From: Streptomyces sp. Edi2
Lineage (GTDB): Bacteria > Actinomycetota > Actinomycetes > Streptomycetales > Streptomycetaceae
Assembly (NCBI RefSeq): GCF_040253635.1
Contig: NZ_JBEJGX010000003.1
Span: 2,852,001-2,916,000 of the forward strand
Length of the DNA stretch: 64,000 bases
Direction: 5' to 3'
Within the stretch, counting starts at the first letter, position 1, and each line of letters opens with the position of its first letter. The translations under genes were made by a program, and so were the position numbers. The notes below the pieces were generated by a model, which did no database searches, was not told where the DNA came from, and saw nothing but the letters and a program-made list of their open reading frames with translations. Shown here piece by piece: positions 53,062 through 61,886 of the stretch.

Positions 53062-55149
53062 GTGCCTTCCGCCGGAATCGCCCCCCGCCGAGCCGTACAG
53101 CTCGCGGCACTCTTCGCGATGATGGTCGCGTTCACCGCCCAATTGGTCGGTGCACTGCTGCCCGTCATCCCGCTGTTCATCGCCGCATCCGTGGTCAACC
53201 TGGGTCTCGACCTGGTCCTCCAGCACAAGCAGCCCGGCCTGCTCGCGGTGCTCGGCCGGATCCGGTTCGATGTCACGGTGCGCCAGTTGCTGCGCGACAT
53301 GCTGATACTGGTCGGCCTGCTGCACATCGACGGCATCAACCCGCTCGAGGAGCAGGCGCCGCTCACCATCACGCTGCTCCTCTTCTACGGCACCCACTTC
53401 GTGTGCCAGGCGGTCGCGGTGCTGGTCCGCAGGACCCGCAGCCTGCCGTTCGTGACCCGCAACATCGACGCGAGCGCGCTGCGGCTGTGCGACGCCCCGC
53501 CGCGCATCCTCTCCCGCCAGACGGGCCGGCGGCTGCTGCGTTTCTCCGTGCCCACCACGGTCGGCATGATGCTCACCTCGATCACCACCGACGCGTACTG
53601 GGGCGGCATCGGCCTGGCCGTCTCCCTGACCCTGTCCGCCGGCGGCACCCTCTACCTGGGCACCTGGCTGCTGCCCAAGAAGCGGGTGGCCAGCGAGAAG
53701 CAGGCCCTGGCGTGGCTGGACAACTGGCTGGCCGAGTACCGGCCGACGGTCGGCATGTACTTCTCCGGCGGCTCCTCCTCCGCCTACCAGGCCAACATGT
53801 GGCTGAGCACCCTGGCCTCCCTGGACGGCAACCCGATCATCGTGCTCCGTGAGCGCTTCATGGTGCAGAAGATCGAGGCCACGGACGTGCCGATCGTCTG
53901 CATCCCCAAGGTCGCCAACCTGATGCGTCTGGAGCACTCCACGCTCAAGGTCCTGCTGCACCCGGCGAACTCCGGCAAGACCTCGCAGATCCTGCGCATC
54001 CCCTCCATCAAGCACGCCTTCACCAACCACGGCGAGAGCGACAAGCTGTCCTCCTGCAACCCGTACGCCAAGGCGTACGACGAGGTGTGGGTGGCGGGCC
54101 CGGCGGCCCGTGACCGCTACCAGCTCGCCGACATCGGCGTCGAGGACAAGGACGTCATCGAGGTCGGCCGCCCCCAGCTGGCCCCGATCCAGCCGTACAC
54201 GGGCGCCCCGGCCGGCCGGATGACCACCGTGCTGTACGCCCCGACCTGGGAGGGCTGGGACGGCAACCCGGGCAACACCTCGGTGATCCTGGCGGGCGAG
54301 AACATCGTCCGCGAACTGCTCGCCGACGAGAACGTGCAGCTGCTGTACAAGCCGCACCCGATGACCGGTTCCGTGGACCCGCGCGCGGGCGCCGCCAACA
54401 CCCGCATCCAGGCGATGATCACGGAGGCGAACACCCGGCGCAGCGGGGAGCGGCCCGGCCCGGAGGCCGCCGCCGAGCTGGCCCGCCGCGCCGAGGAGCT
54501 CAATGCGCTGACCACCTCCGCGTTCCGCAAGAGCGCGGACGAGCTGGAGCGGATGGGGCTGCAGGGCACCCCCGAGGAGGGCCGCGCCGCCGCCGTCGAA
54601 GCGGCCGTCACCGCCTGGGAGGCGGCGTACTGGAACTCCTTCCCCCGGTGGGAGCACCGCGTCATCACCACCGCCCGCCCCGGCATCTTCAGCTGCTTCA
54701 ACCAGGCCGATGTGCTGATCAGCGATGTCTCCAGCGTGGTCTCCGACTACCTGAGCAGCGAGAAGCCGTACGCGGTCGCCAACACGTCGGGGATGAGCGA
54801 GGACGACTTCCGGGCGAACTTCCCGACGGTGCGGGCCGCGACGATCCTCACGCCCGGGGCGCAGGAGGTGGCGGGCCTCCTCGACGCGGTCCGCAACCCG
54901 GAGCAGGACACCCTGGCCGCCGAGCGGGCCGAGCTCAAGGAGCACCTGCTGGGCCCGTCGGACCCGCCGTCGTCGGTCCGCTTCAACCAGGCGGCGCTGG
55001 AGCTGGCCGCGAAGGCCGACGAGCGGCGCATCCGGATGGAGAACCGGCTGTCCGGTATCCCCGGGCAGCGCTCGCAGGAGGACATGGACGCCTCCGAGGC
55101 GGCCGGGCACGAGGCCAGCGGCGCCTCGGACACCACGGCCGCCGTCTAG
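53062..55149 (+). CDS. CDP-glycerol glycerophosphotransferase-like membrane protein
   Basis: 695 aa. The N-terminal third holds five or six membrane segments (10-50, 80-120, 170-210). The C-terminal glycosyltransferase-like domain has MYFSGGSSSAYQANMW near 235-250, HAFTNHGESDKLSS near 318, VLYAPTWEGWDGN near 390, LLYKPHPMTGS near 428 and DVLISDVSSVVSDYLSSEKP near 550-570. These are the His- and Asp/Ser-containing motifs of TagB/TagF-type enzymes. It probably makes or extends a glycerol-phosphate-containing wall polymer. GTG start with CCAGGAG eight bases upstream. Confidence 0.85.
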   Translation: MPSAGIAPRRAVQLAALFAMMVAFTAQLVGALLPVIPLFIAASVVNLGLDLVLQHKQPGLLAVLGRIRFDVTVRQLLRDMLILVGLLHIDGINPLEEQAPLTITLLLFYGTHFVCQAVAVLVRRTRSLPFVTRNIDASALRLCDAPPRILSRQTGRRLLRFSVPTTVGMMLTSITTDAYWGGIGLAVSLTLSAGGTLYLGTWLLPKKRVASEKQALAWLDNWLAEYRPTVGMYFSGGSSSAYQANMWLSTLASLDGNPIIVLRERFMVQKIEATDVPIVCIPKVANLMRLEHSTLKVLLHPANSGKTSQILRIPSIKHAFTNHGESDKLSSCNPYAKAYDEVWVAGPAARDRYQLADIGVEDKDVIEVGRPQLAPIQPYTGAPAGRMTTVLYAPTWEGWDGNPGNTSVILAGENIVRELLADENVQLLYKPHPMTGSVDPRAGAANTRIQAMITEANTRRSGERPGPEAAAELARRAEELNALTTSAFRKSADELERMGLQGTPEEGRAAAVEAAVTAWEAAYWNSFPRWEHRVITTARPGIFSCFNQADVLISDVSSVVSDYLSSEKPYAVANTSGMSEDDFRANFPTVRAATILTPGAQEVAGLLDAVRNPEQDTLAAERAELKEHLLGPSDPPSSVRFNQAALELAAKADERRIRMENRLSGIPGQRSQEDMDASEAAGHEASGASDTTAAV

Positions 55150-55200
55150 GCCGCAGCGGGCCGCTCACGGCTTCAGCCGCGGCGCACGGCAACGGACAAC

Positions 55201-55241
55201 GGGGAAGGCCCCCGGGAGGAGATCTCCCGGGGGCCTTCCCC
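55201..55241. terminator. Bidirectional terminator between the glycerophosphotransferase gene and obg
   Basis: A perfect 18-bp stem (GGGGAAGGCCCCCGGGAG and complement) with loop GAGAT, located between convergent genes. It is followed by GTTTGC on the plus strand. Confidence 0.88.
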
Positions 55242-55295
55242 GTTTGCTGCGGCGGCGGTGCCAGGGCGGTCCGCCCGGCGGACCGCCCCTCGGCC

Positions 55296-56732
55296 TCAGA
55301 AGGGCTTGAAGCCCTCGTACTCCTGGTCGGCCTCGTCCCGTGCCAGGTCCCGGTCCCTGCGGCGCTGCGCGGCCGGCCGGGGCGCCTCCATACGGTGGTC
55401 CTCGCCACGACGGCCCAGCATCTCCGCGCCGGCGGCCATCATCGGCTCCCAGTCGAAGACGACCGCATTGTCCTCGGGACCGATGGCGATGCCGTCGCCC
55501 GCGTGCGCGCCCGCCTTGCGCAGTGCGTCCTCGACGCCGAGACGGTTGAGGCGGTCGGCGAGGTAGCCGACGGCCTCGTCGTTGTTGAAGTCGGTCTGCC
55601 GGATCCAGCGCTCGGGCTTCTCGCCGCGCACGCGGAAGAAGTTCTCGCCCTCTTCCGTGACCGTGAAGCCGGTGTCGTCGACGGCCTGGGGCCGGATGAC
55701 GATACGGGTGGCTTCCTGGACGGGCTTGGCGGCGCGGGCCTGGGAGACCACGTCGGCGAGCGCGAAGGACAGCTCCTTCAGGCCCATATGGGCGACCGCG
55801 GAGACCTCGAACACGCGGTAGCCGCGCTCCTCCAGGTCGGGGCGGATCATCTCGGCGAGGTCCTTGCCGTCCGGGACGTCGATCTTGTTGAGGACGACCA
55901 TCCGGGGCCGGTTGTCCAGGCCGCCGTACTGCTTCAGCTCCTCCTCGATGATGTCGAGGTCGGAGACCGGGTCGCGGTCGGACTCCAGGGTCGCGGTGTC
56001 CAGGACGTGCACCAGCACCTCGCAGCGCTCGACGTGCCGCAGGAACTCCAGGCCCAGGCCCTTGCCCTGGCTCGCGCCGGGGATCAGGCCGGGGACGTCC
56101 GCGATGGTGTAGACGGTCGAACCGGCCGTCACCACACCGAGGTTGGGCACCAGGGTGGTGAAGGGGTAGTCGGCGATCTTGGGCTTGGCGGCGGAGAGCA
56201 CCGAGATCAGCGAGGACTTGCCGGCGCTCGGGTAGCCGACCAGTGCGACGTCCGCGACGGTCTTGAGCTCCAGCACGATGTCCCGGGCCTCGCCGGGCAC
56301 GCCGAGCAGCGCGAAACCGGGGGCCTTGCGGCGGGCGGAAGCCAGCGCGGCATTGCCGAGACCGCCACGGCCGCCCTGGCCGGCGACGAAGGTGGTGCCC
56401 TGGCCGACGAGGTCGGCGAGCACATTGCCCTCGCGGTCCAGGACGACGGTGCCGTCGGGGACCGGCAGGACCAGGTCCTCGCCGTTCTTGCCGGAGCGGT
56501 TGTCGCCCGCGCCCGGCTGGCCGTTGGTGGCCTTGCGGTGCGGGTGGTGGTGGTATTCGAGAAGGGTGGTGACGTCCTGGTCGACGACCAGGATCACATC
56601 GCCGCCGCGGCCGCCGTTGCCGCCGTCCGGGCCGCCCAGCGGCTTGAACTTCTCCCGCATCACGGAGGCCACGCCGTGGCCTCCGTTACCCGCGGCGACG
56701 TGCAGCTCGACGCGGTCCACGAAGGTGGTCAT
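55296..56732 (-). CDS. obg: GTPase Obg/CgtA
   Basis: 478 aa. The Gly-rich Obg fold (1-158) has [10 protein letters not shown] and [14 protein letters not shown]. The G domain has G1 [11 protein letters not shown] near 168, G3 DVPGLI near 215 and G4 NKIDVPDG near 285. The C-terminal OCT domain (about 360-430) is followed by an Arg/Asp-rich tail. It assists 50S assembly and couples GTP level to growth; in streptomycetes Obg is linked to aerial mycelium formation. ATG start. Third gene of rplU-rpmA-obg, 177 bp after rpmA. Confidence 0.97.
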   Translation of the reverse strand: MTTFVDRVELHVAAGNGGHGVASVMREKFKPLGGPDGGNGGRGGDVILVVDQDVTTLLEYHHHPHRKATNGQPGAGDNRSGKNGEDLVLPVPDGTVVLDREGNVLADLVGQGTTFVAGQGGRGGLGNAALASARRKAPGFALLGVPGEARDIVLELKTVADVALVGYPSAGKSSLISVLSAAKPKIADYPFTTLVPNLGVVTAGSTVYTIADVPGLIPGASQGKGLGLEFLRHVERCEVLVHVLDTATLESDRDPVSDLDIIEEELKQYGGLDNRPRMVVLNKIDVPDGKDLAEMIRPDLEERGYRVFEVSAVAHMGLKELSFALADVVSQARAAKPVQEATRIVIRPQAVDDTGFTVTEEGENFFRVRGEKPERWIRQTDFNNDEAVGYLADRLNRLGVEDALRKAGAHAGDGIAIGPEDNAVVFDWEPMMAAGAEMLGRRGEDHRMEAPRPAAQRRRDRDLARDEADQEYEGFKPF

Positions 56733-56821
56733 GGTGGGGGTGCCTCCAGATAACTACGGGTATGTCGCTGTACTGCGCGCACGTCTTCGCCCTGCGCGCA
56801 TGTCTCTGTACTAACACGCAA

Positions 56822-56866
56822 GGGCGGACCGGCCTTCCCGCTCGCGCGGGAGAAGGCGGTCCGCCC
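56822..56866 (-). terminator. Stem-loop between rpmA and obg
   Basis: GGGCGGACCG with CGGTCCGCCC, extended by CCTTCCCGC with GCGGGAGAAGG (small bulges), gives a stem of nearly 20 bp with a short loop, 44 bp after the rpmA stop. It may terminate part of the ribosomal-protein transcription or mark processing before obg. Confidence 0.7.
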
Positions 56867-56909
56867 CTGAGTGATGCTGATGCTGAGCTATCGCCCGGTC
56901 AGGCCGTGA

Positions 56910-57167
56910 TTACTCGGCGACCGGAACGATGTTCACGACCTTGCGGCCACGGTGGGTGCCGAACTGCACCGCACCGGAAGCCAGGGCGAACAGGGTGTCG
57001 TCGCCGCCGCGGCCGACGCCCGTGCCCGGGTGGAAGTGGGTGCCACGCTGGCGGACCAGGATCTCACCGGCGAGGACGGCCTGACCGCCGAAGCGCTTCA
57101 CGCCGAGCCGCTGAGCATTGGAATCGCGACCGTTCCGAGTGGACGATGCGCCCTTCTTATGTGCCAT
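56910..57167 (-). CDS. rpmA: 50S ribosomal protein L27
   Basis: 85 aa. It begins [20 protein letters not shown] and contains [20 protein letters not shown] and RGTHFHPG, the L27 signatures. The N-terminal tail reaches the peptidyl transferase centre. There is no N-terminal cleavage extension as in Firmicutes. Located 14 bp after rplU and followed by obg. Confidence 0.98.
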   Translation of the reverse strand: MAHKKGASSTRNGRDSNAQRLGVKRFGGQAVLAGEILVRQRGTHFHPGTGVGRGGDDTLFALASGAVQFGTHRGRKVVNIVPVAE

Positions 57168-57181
57168 GTCTCCTCAGTCCC

Positions 57182-57502
57182 TTACTTCGCCGGAGCGTCG
57201 ATGCCGGTGATCTTCAGCGCCGTGTGGAGCTGGCGGTGGCCGATCCGCTTCTTGTAACCGGTCTTGTTCTTGTACTTCTGGATCCGGATCTTGTCGCCCT
57301 TGTGGTGGTCGACGACCTCGCCCTGGACCTTCACGCCGGCCAGGACCCACGGGTCGCTGGTGACCGAGTCGCCGTCGACAACCAGCAGCGTGGAGAGCTC
57401 GACGGTGTCGCCGACCTTGCTGGTGGAAATGCGGTCAACCTCGATGACGTCGCCAACAGCAACCTTCTGCTGGCGTCCGCCGGTGCGCACGATCGCGTAC
57501 AC
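57182..57502 (-). CDS. rplU: 50S ribosomal protein L21
   Basis: 106 aa. [20 protein letters not shown] at the N-terminus and the C-terminal [19 protein letters not shown], with [10 protein letters not shown] before it, are L21 signatures; it binds 23S rRNA. The start is GTG (MYAIV) with GAGAGTT upstream. First gene of the rplU-rpmA-obg operon, read from a clear promoter about 155 bp upstream. Confidence 0.98.
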   Translation of the reverse strand: MYAIVRTGGRQQKVAVGDVIEVDRISTSKVGDTVELSTLLVVDGDSVTSDPWVLAGVKVQGEVVDHHKGDKIRIQKYKNKTGYKKRIGHRQLHTALKITGIDAPAK

Positions 57503-57632
57503 GCGGAACTCTCTTTCGCTAGGAACGGATCCTCTGATGCCAGCCGCTCACACGGGCTCGGGATGGGGCCCGTGGAATCCGAGTGGACGAGCGGCCTCCC
57601 TCGGCGGACCGAGAGGTGTTTGCTCAGGGGTT

Positions 57633-57649
57633 CGGTGTCACAGACACCG
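57633..57649 (-). other. Small hairpin at the start of the rplU leader
   Basis: CGGTGTC and GACACCG pair around a three-base loop, within the first bases of the predicted rplU transcript. It may protect the 5' end. No ribosomal-protein binding mimic was recognised in the leader of about 148 nt. Confidence 0.4.
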
Positions 57650-57656
57650 ACGGTCA

Positions 57657-57685
57657 AGATTACGGGGCCTTGACCAGGGGGTCAA
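57657..57685 (-). promoter_or_regulatory. rplU: Promoter of rplU-rpmA-obg
   Basis: On the minus strand TTGACC (57685-57680) and TAATCT (57662-57657) are separated by exactly 17 bases, a very good match to the HrdB/sigma-70 consensus. It begins five bases after the terminator hairpin of rne. Predicted start near 57650. Confidence 0.75.
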
Positions 57686-57690
57686 ACCGG

Positions 57691-57714
57691 CCCCGGACCA
57701 CTGACGGTCCGGGG
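57691..57714 (-). terminator. Terminator of rne
   Basis: Perfect nine-base arms CCCCGGACC / GGTCCGGGG with a six-base loop, 23 bp past the rne stop and immediately upstream of the rplU promoter. It insulates the two transcription units. Confidence 0.8.
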
Positions 57715-57736
57715 CACGGCTCTGCTGCGAAGCGGC

Positions 57737-60700
57737 TTACGCCACGCCCTCCGCCTGCGCCGCCGAGGGCTGCTCGGCGGCAGCGGTCTTCTTGGCCGCC
57801 GCCTTCTTGGTCGTGGCCTTCTTGGCGGTGGTCTTCTTCGCCGCGGCCTTCTTGGCGGTGGTGGCGGTGGTCTTCTTCGCCGCCGTCTTCTTGGCCGTGG
57901 TCTTCTTCGCCGCGGCCTTCTTGGTGGTGGCCTTCTTGGCCGCGGTCTTCTTCGCGGTCTTCTTGGCCGCCGGCTCCGCCTCCGGCGCGGCGCCCTCGGC
58001 GGGCTCCGCGGCCTCGGCCGGCTCCGGCTCGCCGGCCGGCTCGGCCGACGGGGCCGGCTCGGCGGGCACCACGATCTCGGTGGCCTCCGCGGCGGCCTTG
58101 GGGGCGCCCGCGGGAGCGGACACCTTCCGGGTCGCCCGGCGGCGCGGACGGGCCGGTGCGGGCTCCGCGGCCGGCGCCTCGGCGACCGGCTCAGGGGCCT
58201 TCTCCGGCTCCGGGGCCTGCTCCGGCTCGGCGGGCACCACGATCGCGGTGGCCTCCGCGGCGGCCTTGGGGGCGCCCGCGGGAGCGGACACCTTCCGGCT
58301 CGCCCGGCGGCGGCCACGGCCGCGTCCGGCGGCCGCCTCGGCCTCGGCCGGGCTGCCGAACCATTCGTCGGTCCCCTCCACCGCGGGCTGCAGCTCGGCC
58401 TCCGTCACCGGGGCGGGCTCCAGCTCGGGCTCGCCGCCGTCCGGCGTCGGCTCGGCGGCCTCGGCCTCGTGGACGTGCGGCTCGGGCTGGCCGCCCTTGC
58501 CCTTCTTCTTGCGCTTGCCACCGCCGCCGGCCACCGCCGGCTGGTCCATGTGGACGATGACGCCGCGGCCGTTGCAGTGCACACACGACTCGGAGAAGGA
58601 CTCCAGCAGGCCCTGGCCGACCCGCTTACGGGTCATCTGGACCAGGCCGAGCGAGGTGACCTCGGCGACCTGGTGCTTCGTCCGGTCCCGGCCCAGGCAC
58701 TCCAGCATCCGCCGCAGCACCAGGTCCCGGTTGGACTCCAGCACCATGTCGATGAAGTCGATGACGACGATGCCGCCGAGGTCGCGCAGCCGCAGCTGAC
58801 GCACGATCTCCTCGGCCGCCTCCAGGTTGTTCCTGGTGACGGTCTCCTCGAGATTGCCGCCCTGACCGGTGAACTTCCCGGTGTTGACGTCGATCACGAT
58901 CATCGCTTCGGTCTTGTCGATCACCAGCGAACCACCGCTGGGCAGCCAGACCTTGCGGTCCAGCGCCTTCATCAGCTGCTCGTCGATGCGGTACGTCGCG
59001 AAGACGTCGACGTCCGAAGTCCACTTCTGCAGCCGGTCGGTGAGGTCCGGGGCGACGTGCGCGACATAGCCGTGGATGGTCTGCCACGCGTCGTCACCGC
59101 TGACGATGACCTTGGAGAAGTCCTCGTTGAAGATGTCGCGGACCACCCGGACGGTCATGTCCGGCTCGCCGTAGAGGAGCGACGGGGAGCTCGTGGAAGC
59201 GGCCTTCGCCTTCTTCTGGATCTCTTCCCACTGCGCCTGCAGCCGCTGGACGTCGCGCGCCAGCTCGTCCTCGCTCGCGCCCTCGGCGGCGGTGCGGACG
59301 ATGACGCCCGCGTCCTCGGGGACGATCTTCTTGAGGATCTGCTTCAGCCGCGCCCGCTCGGTGTCGGGGAGCTTGCGGCTGATACCGGTCATCGAGCCCT
59401 CGGGCACGTAGACCAGGTAGCGGCCCGGGAGCGAGACCTGGCTGGTGAGCCGGGCGCCCTTGTGGCCGATCGGGTCCTTGGTGACCTGCACCAGCACGGA
59501 CTGGCCGGACTTCAGCGCGGTCTCGATGCGGCGCGGGCCGTTGGCCATGCCCAGCGCCTCGAAGTTGACCTCACCGGCGTACAGCACGGCGTTGCGGCCC
59601 TTGCCGATGTCGACGAAGGCAGCCTCCATCGACGGCAGGACGTTCTGCACCTTGCCGAGGTAGACGTTGCCGACGTACGAGGTCGCCTGCTCCTTGTTGA
59701 CGAAGTGCTCGACGAGCACGTTGTCCTCGAGGACGCCGATCTGGGTGCGCTCGCCGCTCTGGCGGACGACCATCACCCGCTCGACGGCCTCGCGGCGGGC
59801 CAGGAACTCCGCCTCGGTGATGATCGGCACCCGGCGGCGGCCCTGCTCGCGGCCCTCACGGCGGCGCTGCTTCTTGGCCTCCAGGCGCGTCGATCCCTTG
59901 ATCGACTGCACCTCGTCGGCGCTGGTGCTCTCGTCCTTCTTGCGGGGCTCGCGGACCTTGACGACCGTGCGCTCCGGGTCGTCGGGGCCGCCGGTCCCGT
60001 CCTCACCGGCGTCACCGGTGCGACGGCGGCGGCGACGGCGACGGCGGCTGCTGCTGGAGCCGCCACCGGGCTGCTCCTCGGCTTCCTCCTCCGCCTCGGG
60101 CTGCTCGTCGGCCTCCTCGGGCTCGGCCCGGTCGCTCTCGCGCTCCTCGGCGCCGCGGCCCTCGGCGGGCTGCTCCTCGGCACCCTCGGCGGACTCACCG
60201 CGACGGCGGCGACGGCCACCACGGCGGCGGCGGCGCGAGGGGCGGCCGTCGGCCTCGTCCTCGCCGTGGCCGCTCTCGGCCTCCTCGGGCTCCGGTTCGG
60301 CCGCTGCTTCGGCTTCTTCGGCCGCCGGCTCCTCGGCGGGGGCGGCGGACACCTGCTCGGGCTCGGCCGGGGCGCCACGGCGGCGACGGCGGCGCGCACC
60401 GGCGGCGGGCTGCTCCTCCACGGCCGGCTCGGCCGCGGGCTCCTCCTGGCGGGCCGCGGCAGCGGCGGCGGCCGCGGTCTCCGGCGTCTGGAACATCGGC
60501 TCGGTGAAGACCGGCGCCTGGAAGACGGCCGTCGGCGGCCGCTGCGCCCGGCGGCGGCCGCGCTGCGGCGCCTCCTGCGCGGGCTCCTCCTCGGCGCGGG
60601 GCGCCTCGGCGGCGGGCTCGGCGGCACGCTCACCACGGCGGCGTGCGCGGCGGCGGGGGGCCTCGGCGGTCTCGGCCTGAGCGGTTTCGGTCTTGGCGGT

Positions 60701-61666
60701 CTCGACCTCGGTGGTCTCGGCCTCGGTGGCTTCAGCCTGTGCGGGTTCGGCCTGGGCGGCCGCGGCCTGCTCGGCTTCCGCTTCCGCGGGCTGTCCGGCG
60801 GCCTGCGGGGCACCGGCGGGGGCGGTGGCCTTACGGGTGGCGCGGCGGCGGGAACGGGCCGGCTTGGCGTCCTCGGCGGCGGCCGGGGCCTCCTCGGCGG
60901 TCTCGGTCCGGGCGGCCGGCGCAGCGGTCCCGGTCCCGGCGGCGGGCGCGGCGCTCTCGGCGGCGGCCTCGTCGGCGTCGCCCACCTGCGGGGCACCGGC
61001 CGGAGCGGTGACCTTGCGGGTCGCCCGGCGGCGGGTACGGCGCGGTGCGGCGTCCTCGGTCTCCTCGGCGGCGGCCGGGGCAGCCGGGGCGGGCTGCGCG
61101 GCGGGGGCCGGCTCTTCGGCGGCGGCCGGAGTGGCGGGCGCGGGCTCTTCGGCGGCCGGCGCCTGGCCGGCCTCGTGCTGCGGGGCTCCGGCCGGGGCGG
61201 TCACCTTGCGGGTCGCCCGGCGGCGGCCGCGGCGCGGCGCGGCGTCCTCGGTCTGCGGGGCCTCGGCAGGTGCCTCGGCGGGCGACCCGGCGGCGGCCGC
61301 AGGCGTCTCGGCGGCGGGTTCGGCGGGGGCCCCGTCCGGCTCGCCACCGGCCGGCTGCGGGGCTCCGGCGGGGGCGGTGGCCTTACGGGTGGCGCGGCGG
61401 CGGGAACGGGCCGGCTTGGCCTCGTCCCCGGTGGTCACCGCGGAGGCGGCGGCCTCGTCGTCGAGGGCCGCGGCCTCGGGAGCGGCGGTGGCCTCGGTGC
61501 TGACCACCTCGGCTCCGGCGGCGCCATCGGCCACCGGAGGACCGGCCGGCCGGGAGGCCGCACGGCGCCGGCGGCGCGGCGGCAGCGTGTCGCTGGGTGA
61601 GTGGTTGTCGTCGGCACCACGGTCCTGGGACTGCGTGGCGCGGGTGGGCTCAATGGGCTCGAGCAT
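57737..61666 (-). CDS. rne: Ribonuclease E/G with long repeat-bearing N- and C-terminal arms
   Basis: 1309 aa, against about 500 for minimal RNase G. The conserved core spans about 610-1030. The S1 domain is at GERTQIGVLEDNVLVEHF. Then GHKGARLTSQVSLPGRYLVY and the DNase I-like domain with IDVNTGKFTGQ near 923 and VVIDFIDMV near 967 carry the two catalytic Asp. The zinc-link CVHCNGRG is near 1026. The N-terminal arm (1-600) is Ala/Glu/Pro-rich with four RRRATRK-APAGAP motifs. The C-terminal arm has two more and ends in a Lys-Thr-Ala histone-like tail. It is the main mRNA decay and rRNA processing nuclease. ATG with GGGAGAA nine bases upstream. Confidence 0.93.
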   Translation of the reverse strand: MLEPIEPTRATQSQDRGADDNHSPSDTLPPRRRRRAASRPAGPPVADGAAGAEVVSTEATAAPEAAALDDEAAASAVTTGDEAKPARSRRRATRKATAPAGAPQPAGGEPDGAPAEPAAETPAAAAGSPAEAPAEAPQTEDAAPRRGRRRATRKVTAPAGAPQHEAGQAPAAEEPAPATPAAAEEPAPAAQPAPAAPAAAEETEDAAPRRTRRRATRKVTAPAGAPQVGDADEAAAESAAPAAGTGTAAPAARTETAEEAPAAAEDAKPARSRRRATRKATAPAGAPQAAGQPAEAEAEQAAAAQAEPAQAEATEAETTEVETAKTETAQAETAEAPRRRARRRGERAAEPAAEAPRAEEEPAQEAPQRGRRRAQRPPTAVFQAPVFTEPMFQTPETAAAAAAAARQEEPAAEPAVEEQPAAGARRRRRRGAPAEPEQVSAAPAEEPAAEEAEAAAEPEPEEAESGHGEDEADGRPSRRRRRGGRRRRRGESAEGAEEQPAEGRGAEERESDRAEPEEADEQPEAEEEAEEQPGGGSSSSRRRRRRRRRTGDAGEDGTGGPDDPERTVVKVREPRKKDESTSADEVQSIKGSTRLEAKKQRRREGREQGRRRVPIITEAEFLARREAVERVMVVRQSGERTQIGVLEDNVLVEHFVNKEQATSYVGNVYLGKVQNVLPSMEAAFVDIGKGRNAVLYAGEVNFEALGMANGPRRIETALKSGQSVLVQVTKDPIGHKGARLTSQVSLPGRYLVYVPEGSMTGISRKLPDTERARLKQILKKIVPEDAGVIVRTAAEGASEDELARDVQRLQAQWEEIQKKAKAASTSSPSLLYGEPDMTVRVVRDIFNEDFSKVIVSGDDAWQTIHGYVAHVAPDLTDRLQKWTSDVDVFATYRIDEQLMKALDRKVWLPSGGSLVIDKTEAMIVIDVNTGKFTGQGGNLEETVTRNNLEAAEEIVRQLRLRDLGGIVVIDFIDMVLESNRDLVLRRMLECLGRDRTKHQVAEVTSLGLVQMTRKRVGQGLLESFSESCVHCNGRGVIVHMDQPAVAGGGGKRKKKGKGGQPEPHVHEAEAAEPTPDGGEPELEPAPVTEAELQPAVEGTDEWFGSPAEAEAAAGRGRGRRRASRKVSAPAGAPKAAAEATAIVVPAEPEQAPEPEKAPEPVAEAPAAEPAPARPRRRATRKVSAPAGAPKAAAEATEIVVPAEPAPSAEPAGEPEPAEAAEPAEGAAPEAEPAAKKTAKKTAAKKATTKKAAAKKTTAKKTAAKKTTATTAKKAAAKKTTAKKATTKKAAAKKTAAAEQPSAAQAEGVA
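57785..57970 (-). repeat. Lys-Ala-Thr tandem repeat coding region (RNase E tail)
   Basis: Degenerate copies of a 12-15-bp unit around GGCCTTCTTGGCC encode AKKTTAKK/AAKKATTKK repeats, like the C-terminal domain of linker histone-like proteins. Confidence 0.75.
58054..58144 (-). repeat. 91-bp direct repeat in rne, copy 1
   Basis: Matches 58222-58312 over 91 bp with two mismatches (58077 T/G, 58131 G/C), 168 bp apart. It encodes the RRRATRKVSAPAGAP motif and the linker after it. Confidence 0.85.
58222..58312 (-). repeat. 91-bp direct repeat in rne, copy 2
   Basis: Second copy of the 168-bp-spaced duplication, encoding RRRASRKVSAPAGAP. The offset equals 56 codons, so gain or loss of a unit keeps the frame. 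Confidence 0.85.
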
Positions 61667-61886
61667 GCGGGCGGTTCTCCCGTCACGCTCCCGGGCGCCG
61701 CGCCTGATTCCGGCCGCGGTCCGCGTGATGAGCGCGGTCCCGCTGTCCGGGGCGTGGGCGCCGCACGGGAGCTGTCGTCTCGCTCGCCGGTCCCCGTAGG
61801 GCAGGGACCGGCGAAAGTCTCCTGGTCAGTGCGCCTGCCGGACCGGGGTGGCTCCCTGGCTGATCGGCGACGCGACGACGGCGGTC

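Noticed and set aside
58469..61600. 1043-codon plus-strand open frame opposite rne
   Set aside because: Gly/Leu/Arg-rich antisense shadow of the repetitive rne arms; no ribosome-binding site and no recognisable domain.
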